From Paragorgia papillata (taxonomy: Eukaryota > Cnidaria > Anthozoa > Scleralcyonacea > Coralliidae): 64,000 nt of DNA. The notes beneath the pieces are model-generated. The model did not search any database and was not told the origin of the DNA. It saw only the letters and a list, made by a program, of their open reading frames with translations. The translations under genes were made by a program, and so were the position numbers. The stretch is taken from positions 248,001 through 312,000 of the forward strand of contig JAWNZC010000409.1 in the NCBI GenBank assembly GCA_035771165.1, in the 5' to 3' direction. Shown here piece after piece: positions 63,628-64,000 of this stretch (within the stretch, counting starts at the first letter, position 1; each line of letters opens with the position of its first letter).

Positions 63628-64000
63628 ACAATAGAATAACTTCGGAGCCAATGAGAATGCAGGGTTAAACGACAATGTACCGAATGTTAGCGGATGATGC
63701 CTTTGCAGCCAATGAAAATGCAGGGTGGCACAACAACTTATCGAGTGATAGCCGAATACTGTAGATCTGCAGTATATCTAACCTTACTCTATTTCGATTG
63801 TTGTTTCTACACTGCCTACGCAGCACGCTACTTTTATTTTACTGTAGAACTGGTCGTTTTCCGAAGTGATTTTAAATTATAGCATACTTTGCCACGAATC
63901 TAATAGTTCGCGCTGAGCATAGCCTGCGTAGCAGGCCCTTTGGGGAGGCAAGATGAAACAAGGGCCTGCCGGCATCTATTGTGATTTTCCCACACGCCGT
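63628..64000. other. Right window edge: short duplicated motif and possible repeat end
   Basis: AGCCAATGA(G/A)AATGCAGGGT occurs twice (63648 and 63707). AGCCTGCGTAGCAGGCCC near 63921 and GGGCCTGCC near 63963 resemble the AGCCTGCGTTGCAGGCT at 6152 and may mark a repeat running out of the window. Confidence 0.4.

Overview
This is a fragment of a large, AT-rich, repeat-dense animal genome, most likely cnidarian (anthozoan-like). The indications are intron-bearing genes, TPR-CHAT coding remnants, Penelope-like retroelements (PLEs) with hammerhead ribozymes, a DIRS/Ngaro-type tyrosine-recombinase retrotransposon, and dense MITEs. No prokaryotic gene organisation is seen. The taxon is inferred, not shown.

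Host gene. Six short, phase-compatible + strand exons (7014-7074, 13270-13324, 14810-14873, 18286-18360, 23838-23901, 31456-31584) read as calmodulin-lysine N-methyltransferase (CAMKMT). The N-terminal exons, one exon between 14873 and 18286, and the last exon were not found. The intron after 14873 starts with a sequence matching the U12-type AT-AC 5' splice site. Its introns hold nested transposons, so most of the first 31 kb is repeat-filled intron.

Nested elements, 0-13 kb. A ~366-bp MITE ('E') is present twice, and each copy was split by a different ~4.4-kb element. At 466-4863 the invader has CCCAGGTGAAAATCTT ends and AAGATCTTGT satellite arrays. At 8184-12550 it is a TTAA-target element with ~600-bp inverted repeats. 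Each MITE copy is the empty site of the other. The second MITE itself lies in an older repeat whose empty copy is at 33.9-34.2 kb.

26-31 kb: a 4.37-kb TIR element (TAA duplication) carrying a decayed SAM-like gene on +, a SAP-like gene on -, and a truncated PLE 3' end whose hammerhead core is precisely missing. 31-40 kb: a tRNA-derived SINE, hairpin MITEs, a LINE broken by two 8-bp-TSD MITEs, and PLE fragments with an intact hammerhead ribozyme.

40-52 kb: TGAGTAA-motif arrays bracket a DIRS-like retrotransposon (SGNH hydrolase, Gag-like, RT-RNase H, tyrosine recombinase; two frameshifts) and a minus-strand SAM-domain gene whose intron holds a 389-bp repeat in about three copies. At 51.8-52.7 kb two near-identical inverted TGAGTAA arms flank a 151-bp RT fragment.

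53-58 kb: a decayed PLE reverse transcriptase with a canonical type I hammerhead in its 3' region, a palindrome with hammerhead-like motifs, and, at 57196-57750, two 276-bp tandem units each with a complete minus-strand hammerhead ribozyme. This last is the architecture of a metazoan retrozyme predicted to yield ~276-nt circular RNA. 58-64 kb: a broken intronless TPR-CHAT gene, hairpin elements, a transposon with G/C-rich ends, and simple repeats. No complete intact protein-coding gene is visible in the window.
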